49,895 nt of DNA, from positions 1 to 49,895 of the forward strand of contig NZ_JABULH010000010.1 of assembly GCF_013328205.1 (NCBI RefSeq), read 5' to 3'. This document shows, one piece after another, positions 7,616-15,775 of this stretch; the first letter of the stretch is position 1, and each line of letters begins with the position of its first letter. This stretch comes from Sphingomonas hominis. GTDB taxonomy: Bacteria; Pseudomonadota; Alphaproteobacteria; Sphingomonadales; Sphingomonadaceae. The position numbers were made by a program, and so were the translations under genes. Under the pieces are notes generated by a model that was given only the letters and a program-made list of their open reading frames with translations, was not told the DNA's origin and made no database searches.

Positions 7616-8551
7616 TCAGGCGGCCAGCGCGTCCGGGTGGCCGCGGCCTCGTTCGGCGAAGGCCAGGTGAAAGCGGTCGAGCCATTCGCCCATCTTCGGG
7701 CGCTCGCCGACGGGGATCGCAGCCGCGACGTCCTGGAAGCGGATGAGGTCGGTGGGAGCATCGCGGGCGATGCGATCGACTTCATCGGCTCCCAGTAGGC
7801 CCTCGGCCCGGATGAACGCGGTCATCGATCCGGGACGTGTCCTGGTCGACTTGCGCCATAGCCCTTCGACCGTATGGAGCCGGGGCGCGGCGCGTGCCTC
7901 CACCAGGACGATCAGTCGGAGGCACCATGGTGGAAGGCTGCGGATCTCGTCCGGCTTGTTCGCGATGCACAGGATGCACGCCGACTTGGGTGGCACGGGC
8001 AGGCCTTCGGCCTCGATGCGCGACACGCATCGCGGGCGGTGCCATTGCCAGTCACGCAGCGGCGATCGACAATCGTAGAGTGGGTCGTCGATCGTCAGCG
8101 CATGGTTGGCGCGCGCGGTGTCGCGGGGGCCAGCATCATAGCCGATCAGTCGGATGACCCGCTGGCCGCGGTCCCATGCCTCGACCGCAGGCTGCCACGT
8201 CTTGAGGAAAGCGTCCTGTGGGGCCTTCTTGTACTTGAGGCTGCATGACGATCCGCCAAGCGATTTGCTCGGCAAGGTCGCGTTCGTCAGGCACATTTCG
8301 AGGATTCCGAAGTACGGCGGCCAGTGCTTGAACCGCTTGGGCACGTAGGAGACGAGCTCGAACCGGATGCCGCGGTCGCGCATCCAGGGACGGATGATGT
8401 CGAGGTAGTCGTAGGTTTCCGGCTTCTCGTTGCCGGTGTCCGCGCTGAGGACGAGATCAGGAGCCTGCCCGCGGGCATGCAGCTCGATCAGCAGCGCTGT
8501 GCTGTCGACGCCTATCCCGTACGACAGCACGGACGGAGGGGGCGGCAGCAT
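7616..8551 (-). CDS. PP-loop (PAPS-reductase-like) enzyme
   Basis: The PP-loop SYGIGVDS at residues 10-17 identifies an ATP-binding adenine nucleotide alpha-hydrolase fold, as in PAPS reductase, QueC and tRNA thiolation enzymes. A Cys-Ser-Leu-Lys-Tyr-Lys block at 103-108 and a CILC pair at 192-195 could bind zinc or an Fe-S cluster; this is inference. At 311 aa it is longer than classical PAPS reductase, and no other sulfate-assimilation gene lies nearby. It starts 1 nt after the GHKL ATPase gene ends and precedes the DUF3768/TGT/Mom string, so it may activate a substrate for base modification. Confidence 0.75.
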   Translation of the reverse strand: MLPPPPSVLSYGIGVDSTALLIELHARGQAPDLVLSADTGNEKPETYDYLDIIRPWMRDRGIRFELVSYVPKRFKHWPPYFGILEMCLTNATLPSKSLGGSSCSLKYKKAPQDAFLKTWQPAVEAWDRGQRVIRLIGYDAGPRDTARANHALTIDDPLYDCRSPLRDWQWHRPRCVSRIEAEGLPVPPKSACILCIANKPDEIRSLPPWCLRLIVLVEARAAPRLHTVEGLWRKSTRTRPGSMTAFIRAEGLLGADEVDRIARDAPTDLIRFQDVAAAIPVGERPKMGEWLDRFHLAFAERGRGHPDALAA

Positions 8552-8552
8552 G

Positions 8553-10247
8553 TCACGCGCCCTCCTCGTTGGTGACGGTCGGCGGGGCGGCGCGCTCGAC
8601 GATCTTCACCTCGAGACGCTCGCGGTTGATGACGACCGTCACGGTTCGGTCGGCGGGAACCATGAAATAGTGTCCCGACAGCTTGTCGCGGATGCGGCTC
8701 TCGAGCGCTGCATTGTCACCCTCGAGAAGGCCGATGATCCGCTCGGCCGCATCCGCCTGGAAGCGCTCTAGCTGGGTGTCATAGCTGTCAGCGTCGCTGT
8801 CGGAAGACGGCTCGAACGCGGCACGCTCGAACAGATCGGCGACCGCGAGGGAGGGCCGGCTGCTACCGCGGCACACGAAGATGGACGTCCCGTCGACCGA
8901 GTTGCAGGTCCATCTGTCCGGCGCGAAGGCCACATCGGCAGCGGTCGAGGCCTCGATCGACGCGCCCGCGTGCGAGATGGTGGCCTCCAGCGTGATCGCG
9001 TCGACCCAGCCATCCTCGGCCTCAGCAGGCGCATCGAGCGTAGCCGAAACCACGAAGTCGAGGTTGCCCTGCACGATGCGGAACCGCAGGTCGTCCACGC
9101 GGGCGAGGACGTCGTACCAGCGATAGCCGATGAAGGCGTCCTGAGCCATGACAAGGGGCCCGCCGAACGGGTTGTGGGTGGCGATCGCCTCCGCTGCCGG
9201 TTGTGCGACCAGCGCGTCGAAGTCGGACATGACCACCATCGCAGGATCGGTGGTGCGCTCGCCCGAGGCATAGTTGCGGCCGCTATCGGCCGCGGGTGCG
9301 ATCCATGCGAAGAGGTATGCCGCCGCTTCCGGCAGATCGACACCGAGGTCGATCGCCTCGCGCCAGCGTTCGGCCGACAGCCGGTGCGATCCTTGCGCGG
9401 CGATCGCGCGGTAGATAGCGATGCTCACCGCCCGGCGCAGTTCTGTCAGGCCGTTGTTCTCGATCGCCTCCTTGCGTGCCGGGAGCACGAGCTGGATCTG
9501 TGGCGCGTCAAAGATGTCGACGCGCGCGATCCAATGATGGCCTCGGTCGACCTCCTGGACGTCCGGCAGCTTGCAGGGGATCGTCAGCCCATGGAAGTTC
9601 AAGCGTCCGTCGTGGGTCGTGTAGGATGACGGATGTTTCTGGAAGACCCCGATGCGGGTTCCGTTCCACTCCTCGATATGGACTGCGTCCGCCAGCCAGT
9701 CCTCGCGCGGCAGTGCCTTGCCGTCGAGCGTCACCGGCAGCGGATAGTGTTTCGCCGCCTTGGCGACGTCGTCAGCGAGCGTCTTCAGCCAGCTGTCCGG
9801 CACCTTGATGGTGATGGCGGTGCCGCGCGAGATCGGGTCGGGCGAGATCGCGATCGGCCGGCTCGTTTCCCAGGCCGAGGCGGGGATGTGTGCCATCCAT
9901 CCTTGGCGATCAGGACGGGAGAAGGAACGCACCATTACGTCTCGTCCGGCGAGGCTGAAAACTCCCATACCGGCAGGATCTTCCATGCGGCGCGTCTCGT
10001 CGGACCATCCCGAACGACCCAGCGTCACAATCGACGTGGGGTCGGCGATCCCATGCCCGTCATCGATGATGTGGAGGAGCGTATCGGGACCTCCCGACTG
10101 GATCAGCACGGCAACCGCAAGAGCGCCGGCGCGCCGAGCGTTCTGGAAGAGCTCGGTCACCACGTCGAAGGCGGTGTTGTTGAACAGCCGGGTGACCTTC
10201 GCGATCGTCTCGGGTGCGACCGCGGTCGCGATGGTGGCGGGGATCAT
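8553..10247 (-). CDS. GHKL-family ATPase (564 aa)
   Basis: The N-terminus shows the Bergerat ATP-binding fold shared by Hsp90, MutL, gyrase B and MORC proteins: ELFQNARRA (32-40, N box), DDGHGI (62-67) and GMGVFSL (93-99). The rest, about 430 residues, has no recognised domain, and there is no histidine-kinase phosphoacceptor region or membrane segment. The start at 10247 has GAGGAG just upstream; the longer extension is low-complexity. A purine-rich leader lies about 45 nt upstream. Its position next to the PP-loop gene suggests an ATP-driven role on nucleic acid or in a complex. Confidence 0.8.
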   Translation of the reverse strand: MIPATIATAVAPETIAKVTRLFNNTAFDVVTELFQNARRAGALAVAVLIQSGGPDTLLHIIDDGHGIADPTSIVTLGRSGWSDETRRMEDPAGMGVFSLAGRDVMVRSFSRPDRQGWMAHIPASAWETSRPIAISPDPISRGTAITIKVPDSWLKTLADDVAKAAKHYPLPVTLDGKALPREDWLADAVHIEEWNGTRIGVFQKHPSSYTTHDGRLNFHGLTIPCKLPDVQEVDRGHHWIARVDIFDAPQIQLVLPARKEAIENNGLTELRRAVSIAIYRAIAAQGSHRLSAERWREAIDLGVDLPEAAAYLFAWIAPAADSGRNYASGERTTDPAMVVMSDFDALVAQPAAEAIATHNPFGGPLVMAQDAFIGYRWYDVLARVDDLRFRIVQGNLDFVVSATLDAPAEAEDGWVDAITLEATISHAGASIEASTAADVAFAPDRWTCNSVDGTSIFVCRGSSRPSLAVADLFERAAFEPSSDSDADSYDTQLERFQADAAERIIGLLEGDNAALESRIRDKLSGHYFMVPADRTVTVVINRERLEVKIVERAAPPTVTNEEGA

Positions 10248-10289
10248 GATGCGCTCCTCGTGGCTGGCGTGTCCTTCACGCCCGCCCGG

Positions 10290-10307
10290 CCCCTCCCCCT
10301 CCCCTTC
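10290..10307 (-). promoter_or_regulatory. Purine-rich leader motif, copy 4
   Basis: The minus strand reads GAAGGGGAGGGGGAGGGG, followed by two further G runs, about 45 nt upstream of the GHKL ATPase start. With at least four runs of three or more G it could fold as a G-quadruplex in the transcript; this is inference. Confidence 0.5.
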
Positions 10308-10327
10308 AATCCAGGGTCGTTCCGCGC

Positions 10328-11548
10328 CTATGGCTGCGGAGCAAGGGCGAGGATGTCCTGCAGCGTCGGTGCAGACTCGCGACGCGGACGTCGGCTGAAC
10401 TTGAGGCCCTGCTTCTCGGCGTACTTGTGGACGCCCGCGTAATTGCGCCCCAAGGCGACGACGAGGTCGGGCAAGGCGATGCCATGAGCATGCGCGAGCG
10501 CGAGCGCGCGGCATTCGTCATCGCTCCAAGGCCGTTGGTAGCCGTGGACCAATCCCAAGATATTTGCGCGAGTGAAGAGGGAGGCCTTGGTACGGCCCAT
10601 CTTGGTGGCGAGATCCGTCATCGGCATCTTGCCATAGTGTTCGCGCAGCGTTGCGATGTCGCCCTCGGTCCAGACGGGACCGCTCCGGAAGCCATCCCGA
10701 TTGGCGTGAGTACCGCGCAGACCAAGGTATTCGGCCCGCCACTTGATCGAGTGGGTGGTACGGCCGAGCCGCGCTATGAGCGGCGTCCGGCTCGTTCCGT
10801 CGGCATAGACGCGCATCAACAAAGCGTCCTCGTCTGAAGTCCATGGACGGCCCCAACCGCGGCCGTAGCCGAGCTTGCGCAGGTGCGGGCCAAACCCCGC
10901 CTTCGTGCGTCGGGGAAAGCCCTCCGCGACCATCATCTCTATGATATCGAGGTAGCGATGGCCCTCAGCCGCGAGTGTCAGCGCGCGTGCCGCCTCGGCC
11001 TCGGTCCATCCTGGCGGGTTGTTCGGGTGTCGCAGGCCAAGGTTGCTCGCGTGCGTGATCGTGCCCGAGAGCGGGCGACCGATCAGGACTGCGATCTGTG
11101 CGACCGGTATCGCGCGCTCGAAGCCGGCGCGCAGCTGAGCATCCTCCCACTCGGTCCAGCGTGGGGCATTGCCTTCGGTAAGGCCGAGAAGGCCGGCGCG
11201 AGCATAAACGGCGGTGCAGGCTCGTCCGAGATCCTGTGCGAGCGCGGATGCGGGACGTGAGCCGTACTCGCGTGTCAGCCAGGCGTCCTCGGCCTCGGAC
11301 CAGTTCCGCTGCGAGTTTCGGCGCAACCCCAAGGTCGCGATCTTGTCGCGGACGCCGTGGATGCGCCGACCGATCGCTGACGCGATTTCATCTATCGCTA
11401 TGTCGTCGCGAAACAGGCGCTCCAGCGTTGCGACCTCGTCGGGCATCCAGGCATCGCCACGGTACGCCATCTCGCGAAGCCGGCCAGTCGGCGCCGTTCG
11501 TACCGGACAGGCGACGAGCTCGACGATATCGGGCGCTAGGTCGGTCAT
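10328..11548 (-). CDS. Protein of seven tandem Myb/SANT-like repeats
   Basis: The 406-aa protein is built almost entirely of about seven repeats of 45-52 residues. Each begins with a tryptophan followed by Ser/Thr/Pro and an acidic residue (WSEAED, WTEWED, WTSDED, WTEGD, WSDDE). Each ends in a helix of the type IGR-x4-V-x2-RA-x2-LGL. This is the pattern of Myb/SANT or GcrA-like DNA-binding helices, so the protein probably binds DNA along several turns or at repeated sites. Its start overlaps the HerA-like gene stop (ATGA), implying co-production. Target sites are unknown. Confidence 0.75.
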   Translation of the reverse strand: MTDLAPDIVELVACPVRTAPTGRLREMAYRGDAWMPDEVATLERLFRDDIAIDEIASAIGRRIHGVRDKIATLGLRRNSQRNWSEAEDAWLTREYGSRPASALAQDLGRACTAVYARAGLLGLTEGNAPRWTEWEDAQLRAGFERAIPVAQIAVLIGRPLSGTITHASNLGLRHPNNPPGWTEAEAARALTLAAEGHRYLDIIEMMVAEGFPRRTKAGFGPHLRKLGYGRGWGRPWTSDEDALLMRVYADGTSRTPLIARLGRTTHSIKWRAEYLGLRGTHANRDGFRSGPVWTEGDIATLREHYGKMPMTDLATKMGRTKASLFTRANILGLVHGYQRPWSDDECRALALAHAHGIALPDLVVALGRNYAGVHKYAEKQGLKFSRRPRRESAPTLQDILALAPQP

Positions 11549-12753
11549 AGGGCCACCACTGCGACGTCGCTGAGGCGGGCACGTAGACGCGCATGGAGAC
11601 GCGCAATGCGGTCGTCGCCCTTGGGCATCGTGTCGACGGCAGTGATCGCCGACAGGAGGTTGAGCGCCCGATCGGTTCGCTCCGCATCGAGCGACAGGTG
11701 TCTTGCGAGATCGCGCGCCGTGCTGGCGTTCGGGGAAATGCGTTTGAGTGCCTCGACGATAGCGGCAGCATCGGTCGCGGCGGGATCAAGGAGGAAGGCG
11801 TCGAGCGCGCGCGTGCCCTTGAGCGCGATCGCAGGGCCATGGTCTGCCACCTCGGCAAGCCCGGCGAGGTCGAGCAACCGAGCCGCCTCGGTCGCGTCGA
11901 CAGAGGCCGCGGCGCGCAGCTCTGGGGTCTTTCCGATATGCTCGGTGATCGTCGGATCGATGTGGGCGAGGCAGGGTGTCGCCGAAAGGGCCGGTCCCAT
12001 CGCGAAGAAGTCGCCAGGGACGAGCGTGCGAAGCGCATCGGCCTCCTTGGCTGAGAAGCCGAGAAGATCGGCTGCTCGCGCGATGTCGCGATCGAAGACG
12101 TTGAGGCCCACGAGGACGTTCTGCAGCTCGGAAACCACGGAGGTCGACAGCTTGGCGAGCCGCTGGGTGGCGATCACGGGTGCCAGGCCACGCTTACGGC
12201 CGCGAGCGCACAGATCGGTGAGTGTCGCGACGCCGAGGCGTCGCGCCTCCGCGTCTCGAGCGGACCCGGCGACGTGTGGCGCGAGGAGGTGTCCCTCGTC
12301 GATGCAGACAAGGACGGTGTGATCCCAGTCCTCGCGCGGCGCACCGATGAGACCGGCGAAGAAGGCTGCCGCCTTGATGATGCGCTGATCGGGATCCAGG
12401 TCGGTCAGGTCGATGTGGATCGACAGCCGATGATGTCGGCTCCGCGCGGCCGCTGCGGTTAGGCCATCCGCGGTCAGTTCGACCGCCCGGATCGTGGTGG
12501 CACCGATGTGACGGGCGAGGTTCTCGAACTCGCCCTCGGGGTCGACGATCGCGATCGTCGTGTAGTCGAACGCTTCTTCAATGATCCGGCGCAGCGTTCG
12601 GCTCTTTCCCGCACCCGAGCTGCCCTGGATGAGCAGGCGCCCGGCAAGAAGTCGATCGAGATCAAGGTGGAGTGCGCCGCTCGAATGGTGGCCCAGCGGT
12701 ACGCGATTGTCTGCGGCCTCGGGGAGCGGCCTGATGGGGGTGACGCAGGTCAT
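11545..12753 (-). CDS. HerA/DUF87-type ATPase
   Basis: Walker A GSSGAGKS (44-51) and a Walker B-like IDEGHLL (151-157) with a following arginine-rich segment (CARGRKRGLAPVIATQRLAKL) match HerA/VirB4-type motor ATPases. These form hexameric rings that pump or remodel DNA. At 402 aa it is HerA-sized. ATG at 12753 has an AAGGATG site; the longer upstream frame is low-complexity. No NurA nuclease gene is adjacent. The coupled downstream gene is the Myb-repeat protein, which could supply DNA binding. A conjugation coupling role is less likely, since no relaxase is present in this window. Confidence 0.75.
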   Translation of the reverse strand: MTCVTPIRPLPEAADNRVPLGHHSSGALHLDLDRLLAGRLLIQGSSGAGKSRTLRRIIEEAFDYTTIAIVDPEGEFENLARHIGATTIRAVELTADGLTAAAARSRHHRLSIHIDLTDLDPDQRIIKAAAFFAGLIGAPREDWDHTVLVCIDEGHLLAPHVAGSARDAEARRLGVATLTDLCARGRKRGLAPVIATQRLAKLSTSVVSELQNVLVGLNVFDRDIARAADLLGFSAKEADALRTLVPGDFFAMGPALSATPCLAHIDPTITEHIGKTPELRAAASVDATEAARLLDLAGLAEVADHGPAIALKGTRALDAFLLDPAATDAAAIVEALKRISPNASTARDLARHLSLDAERTDRALNLLSAITAVDTMPKGDDRIARLHARLRARLSDVAVVAL

Positions 12754-12791
12754 AGCGGCATCCTTGTTCTGGCGTCGTATGGTTTGGGGTG

Positions 12792-13436
12792 TCAGGTCAG
12801 GGCGGCGACCTGCTTGGTGATCGGCGCCGTGCTTGCGACCCGCTCTGCCGAGAGCGTGTCGAAGGTTTCGGGCATGACCCGAGCGTCGTAGCGTGCCTTG
12901 TCGACGAGGCCGTAGATGGGCTCGCCCTCGTGGCGCGCGAAGCCGAGCGCATCCACGCTGGCGACACGGCGAAAGACGCATCCGACCTTGCCGTCAGGAA
13001 CCCAGTCCGCCCATGACCCGGACGCCGAGACGCTCTCGTACTGCCCAATGATGGCGGTGTAGGCGGCGCGACGGCGGACGACGTGGCTTTCTCCGATCGT
13101 CACCTCCTCGCCGGTCAAGGCCGTCCAGCGATCCGGATGCCAGCATCGCACCGACCGACGGGCGTTCTCGACCTGAAGAGCGATGCCGGGCACGGGCAAG
13201 CGGCGGAACTCGCTCGCGAAACCGTAGAGAACCAGCGCATAGTCGACGTCCTCCTCGTAGAATGGGTCCGCTCGACGAAGTGCCTCGGGCATCGCGGCTT
13301 GACGTTCATCGGAGAGGACGTAGCCGCCATGGCTCGGCGTCGAGACGCGCCAGATGCCGTGAAGAACCTGGTCGGCGCGATCGGGTGTGCCCCATGGCGT
13401 TGTGTCGGGCCGGGGGCTCGGCTGGAAGCGGGTCAT
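12792..13436 (-). CDS. DUF7007 domain protein
   Basis: The product has the features remembered for DUF7007: an N-terminal TPWG, then GIWRVSTPSHGGYVLS, AMPEALRR and YEEDVDYALVLY. The function of this plasmid- and phage-associated domain is unknown. It heads the run that leads through HerA-like, Myb-repeat and GHKL genes, with a 38-nt gap to the next start. A purine-rich leader motif about 30 nt upstream suggests that it is first in its transcript. It is also the last backbone gene before the metal island. Confidence 0.75.
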   Translation of the reverse strand: MTRFQPSPRPDTTPWGTPDRADQVLHGIWRVSTPSHGGYVLSDERQAAMPEALRRADPFYEEDVDYALVLYGFASEFRRLPVPGIALQVENARRSVRCWHPDRWTALTGEEVTIGESHVVRRRAAYTAIIGQYESVSASGSWADWVPDGKVGCVFRRVASVDALGFARHEGEPIYGLVDKARYDARVMPETFDTLSAERVASTAPITKQVAALT

Positions 13437-13464
13437 CTGTCGTCTCCCTTATGGATCGGACAGG

Positions 13465-13482
13465 TCCCTCCCTCTCTCCTTC
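13465..13482 (-). promoter_or_regulatory. Purine-rich leader motif, copy 5
   Basis: The minus strand reads GAAGGAGAGAGGGAGGGA about 30 nt upstream of the DUF7007 gene. It is a degenerate member of the repeated leader family. Confidence 0.4.
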
Positions 13483-13505
13483 ACTTATTCCGAGACGCTT
13501 AAAGG

Positions 13506-13570
13506 TGTCCCATTTTCCCGTCGACCCGACGTCATTTCGAGAAAGATCAATTGGGAACAGGTTTCGAGAA
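13506..13570 (+). repeat. Left boundary repeats of the metal island
   Basis: TGTCCCATTTTC begins at 13506, and TTTCGAGAA occurs at 13535-13543 and 13562-13570. A related arrangement, TGTCCCAATTCTC then TTTCGAGAA, recurs in the same orientation at 24462-24495, on the other side of the metal genes. They may be remnants of transposon ends or recombination sites; no transposase of that kind lies between them. Confidence 0.4.
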
Positions 13571-13655
13571 AGCCTCTCCTACGGGGTAGTCCTACTCGGC
13601 CGAAAGAATGATCAGTCTCGCTGCTCGTTCCCAATCGGGAAAGCGGAGTGCCGCG

Positions 13656-13925
13656 TCACCAGTATTTCGAAATCGCCCGAAACTGCTCGACCGCAACCTT
13701 CGTCCCTTCACCTTCCTCGGCATGAACGAGGCAGTGGTCAATATGGTCGTTGATGAGCGCGCGCTTGGCGCTGGCAATCGCGCTTTCGACGGCCTGGAGC
13801 TGCTGGGCGATGTCGACGCATGGCCGCTCTTCCTCGATCATCCCGACGATGCTGCGCAGATGACCCGCTGCGCGGTTCAGGCGCTTGATGATCGCCGGGT
13901 GGCTGGAGTGCGCGTTATGAGACAT
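13656..13925 (-). CDS. CsoR/RcnR/InrS-family metal-sensing repressor
   Basis: An 89-aa all-helical protein (IIKRLNRAAGHLRSIVGMIE, QLQAVESAIASAKRALINDH) typical of the copper/nickel-sensing CsoR-RcnR family, which releases DNA on binding metal. The candidate ligands are His3, Cys36, His61 and Cys65. This His-Cys-His-Cys set matches what I recall for the nickel sensor InrS, while CsoR lacks the first His and RcnR has His at the last position. It is divergent from the NreB-like exporter and faces two G/C-tract operators. The start at 13925 was chosen because the longer frame runs through the operators. Confidence 0.85.
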   Translation of the reverse strand: MSHNAHSSHPAIIKRLNRAAGHLRSIVGMIEEERPCVDIAQQLQAVESAIASAKRALINDHIDHCLVHAEEGEGTKVAVEQFRAISKYW

Positions 13926-13962
13926 GCCCTCAATGTAGGATGCCGGCACCGATGTTGTCGAG

Positions 13963-14002
13963 TATCCCCCCAGGGGGATAGACGGCATCCCCCTAGGGGG
14001 AT
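13963..14002. promoter_or_regulatory. Two G/C-tract operators for the CsoR-type repressor
   Basis: Two inverted repeats, TATCCCCCCAGGGGGATA (13963-13980) and ATCCCCCTAGGGGGAT (13987-14002), sit about two DNA turns apart between the divergent repressor and exporter genes. Such C-tract/G-tract palindromes are the known operator type of this repressor family. The second copy lies just before the exporter's GAGG ribosome-binding site. Confidence 0.8.
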
Positions 14003-14013
14003 ATGAGGCGTCC

Positions 14014-15339
14014 ATGCTCAGCGTCCTGGCAAACCGGACTTACCGTCATCTGTTTCTCGCCCAGATCATCGCATTGATCGGGACGGGACTTGCGACCGTT
14101 GCGCTGGGACTGCTGGCTTATGACATCGCTGGTGGCAGCGCCGGGGCCGTGCTGGGCACGGCGCTCGCGATCAAGATGGTCGCCTATATCGGCGTCGCCC
14201 CGATCGCCGGAGCGTTCGCCAACCGCGTACCCCGGCGGGCGTTGCTTGTCAGCATGGATGCGATCCGCGCGGCCGTGGCGATCTGCCTGCCGTTCGTGAA
14301 CCAGGTCTGGCAGGTCTATGTCCTGATCTTCGTCCTGCAATCGGCGTCGGCCGCGTTCACGCCGACGTTTCAGGCGACCATCGCGGACGTTTTGCCGGAT
14401 GAGCGTGACTATACCCGCGCCCTGTCGCTGTCGCGTCTCGCCTATGACATGGAGAGCCTGACCAGCCCCATCCTTGCGGCCGGCCTGCTGACGGTGATGA
14501 GCTATCACTGGTTGTTCTCGGGCACGGCGATCGGCTTCATCGCTTCGGCGCTGCTCGTCGTCTCGACGGTCCTGCCCCGGCCCGCACCAGTCGAGGATCA
14601 GGGCGGCATTTACGACAAAACGACGCGGGGAACGCGCATCTACCTCAGGACGCCGCGCCTGCGCGGACTGCTGGCCCTGACGCTCAGCGCCGCTGCCGCG
14701 AGCGCGATGGTCATCGTCAACACCGTCGTCATCGTGAAGGGCCTGGGCCTGAGCCAGCGCGATGTCGCACTGACGCTCGCCGCCTTCGGAGGCGGCTCGA
14801 TCACCGCGGCGCTGACCCTGCCGCGGGTATTGGACAGGATCGCCGATCGCACGGTGATGATCGTCGCCGCTGCCGTGCTGACGATCACGCTCGCGGCGCT
14901 CGCCGCGATCAGCGCGACGATGACGCCGGGCGCTGCCTATTGGCACGTCCTGCTGGCGGGCTGGCTGGTCATGGGCGTCGCCTACTCCGCAAGCCTCACG
15001 CCGTCCGGACGACTTCTTCGCCGATCGGCCAATGCCGAGGACCGGCCCGCCCTGTTCGCGGCGCAGTTCGCACTCAGCCATGTGTGCTGGCTGATCTGCT
15101 ATCCGCTCGTCGGACAGTTGGGCGCTCGCGTCAGCATGAGCGCGGCCTTCGTCGGCATGGCGGCGCTGTCCGCGATCGGCGTCGTCGCGGCGCTTCGCCT
15201 ATGGCCGGCGCATGATCCGGACGTCATTCCGCATGACCATGCCGATCTACCCGCCGACGATCCCCACCACGCAGAGCACGCCAAGGGCGATCATGCTTTC
15301 GTGATCGATCGCCGTCATCCGAAGTGGCCGAACCGGTGA
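14014..15339 (+). CDS. nreB: NreB/NrsD-like MFS nickel exporter
   Basis: A 441-aa major facilitator superfamily protein with many hydrophobic helices and a YLR-TPRLRGLLAL block after the central loop. The C-terminal about 40 residues are rich in His and Asp (HDHADLPADDPHHAEH), as in NreB/NrsD nickel exporters, where the tail binds metal. It should expel nickel, perhaps cobalt, across the inner membrane. GAGG lies 6 nt before the ATG. The next gene overlaps its stop (TGATG), so it heads the czc operon and is probably repressed by the divergent CsoR-type protein. Metal specificity is inferred. Confidence 0.8.
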   Translation: MLSVLANRTYRHLFLAQIIALIGTGLATVALGLLAYDIAGGSAGAVLGTALAIKMVAYIGVAPIAGAFANRVPRRALLVSMDAIRAAVAICLPFVNQVWQVYVLIFVLQSASAAFTPTFQATIADVLPDERDYTRALSLSRLAYDMESLTSPILAAGLLTVMSYHWLFSGTAIGFIASALLVVSTVLPRPAPVEDQGGIYDKTTRGTRIYLRTPRLRGLLALTLSAAAASAMVIVNTVVIVKGLGLSQRDVALTLAAFGGGSITAALTLPRVLDRIADRTVMIVAAAVLTITLAALAAISATMTPGAAYWHVLLAGWLVMGVAYSASLTPSGRLLRRSANAEDRPALFAAQFALSHVCWLICYPLVGQLGARVSMSAAFVGMAALSAIGVVAALRLWPAHDPDVIPHDHADLPADDPHHAEHAKGDHAFVIDRRHPKWPNR

Positions 15340-15722
15340 TGCGCTTGTCCGTTACAGGCGGTCAGCGTAGTTTCGGCAGAATGCCTATGCGTCATCCTCG
15401 ATCCGCGCTGCTGGGCGCCGTGCTGGCGCTCGTCGCCATGCTCGGCCTGATCGGCCTGTCGGGGTGGCACAATGCGATCGTCCATGACGACGATGCGATC
15501 CATGCGTCAGTGATCGAGCATAGCCACGATACGCCCGAGAAATCCGATCCCGATGCACCGATCCATGTGTTGGCGCACGCGACAGGGCATTGGGTAGCGT
15601 TTGACGGGGCGCTCCCGTCCGAGCGGATGATCCTCGTTGCCGACCGGCAATGGATGATCGGCACCGCTCGTCTGCCCGGAGGGATCGACCCCGCAGAGTT
15701 TCTTCGACCTCCACGAGCCTGA
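15339..15722 (+). CDS. CzcI-like small protein of the efflux operon
   Basis: A 127-aa product with an N-terminal hydrophobic segment (LLGAVLALVAMLGLIGL) and a short histidine-rich exported part (HNAIVHDDDAIHASVIEHSH). Small proteins of this kind precede czcC in many cobalt-zinc-cadmium operons (czcI-like, proposed periplasmic metal-binding or regulatory role). ATG at 15339 overlaps the exporter stop, but an internal ATG at 15381 is also possible. It is followed after about 50 nt by czcC. Confidence 0.6.
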   Translation: MRLSVTGGQRSFGRMPMRHPRSALLGAVLALVAMLGLIGLSGWHNAIVHDDDAIHASVIEHSHDTPEKSDPDAPIHVLAHATGHWVAFDGALPSERMILVADRQWMIGTARLPGGIDPAEFLRPPRA

Positions 15723-15775
15723 GCCGGCACCGGCGCCAACCGCGCCACCAAGCTCACCTTTGCAGGAAGAAGATC

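Noticed and set aside
11545-12753. HerA-like ATPase as part of a HerA-NurA or HerA-Sir2/DUF4297 defence system
   Set aside because: No NurA, Sir2 or DUF4297 partner lies next to it; the neighbours are a Myb-repeat protein and a DUF7007 protein.
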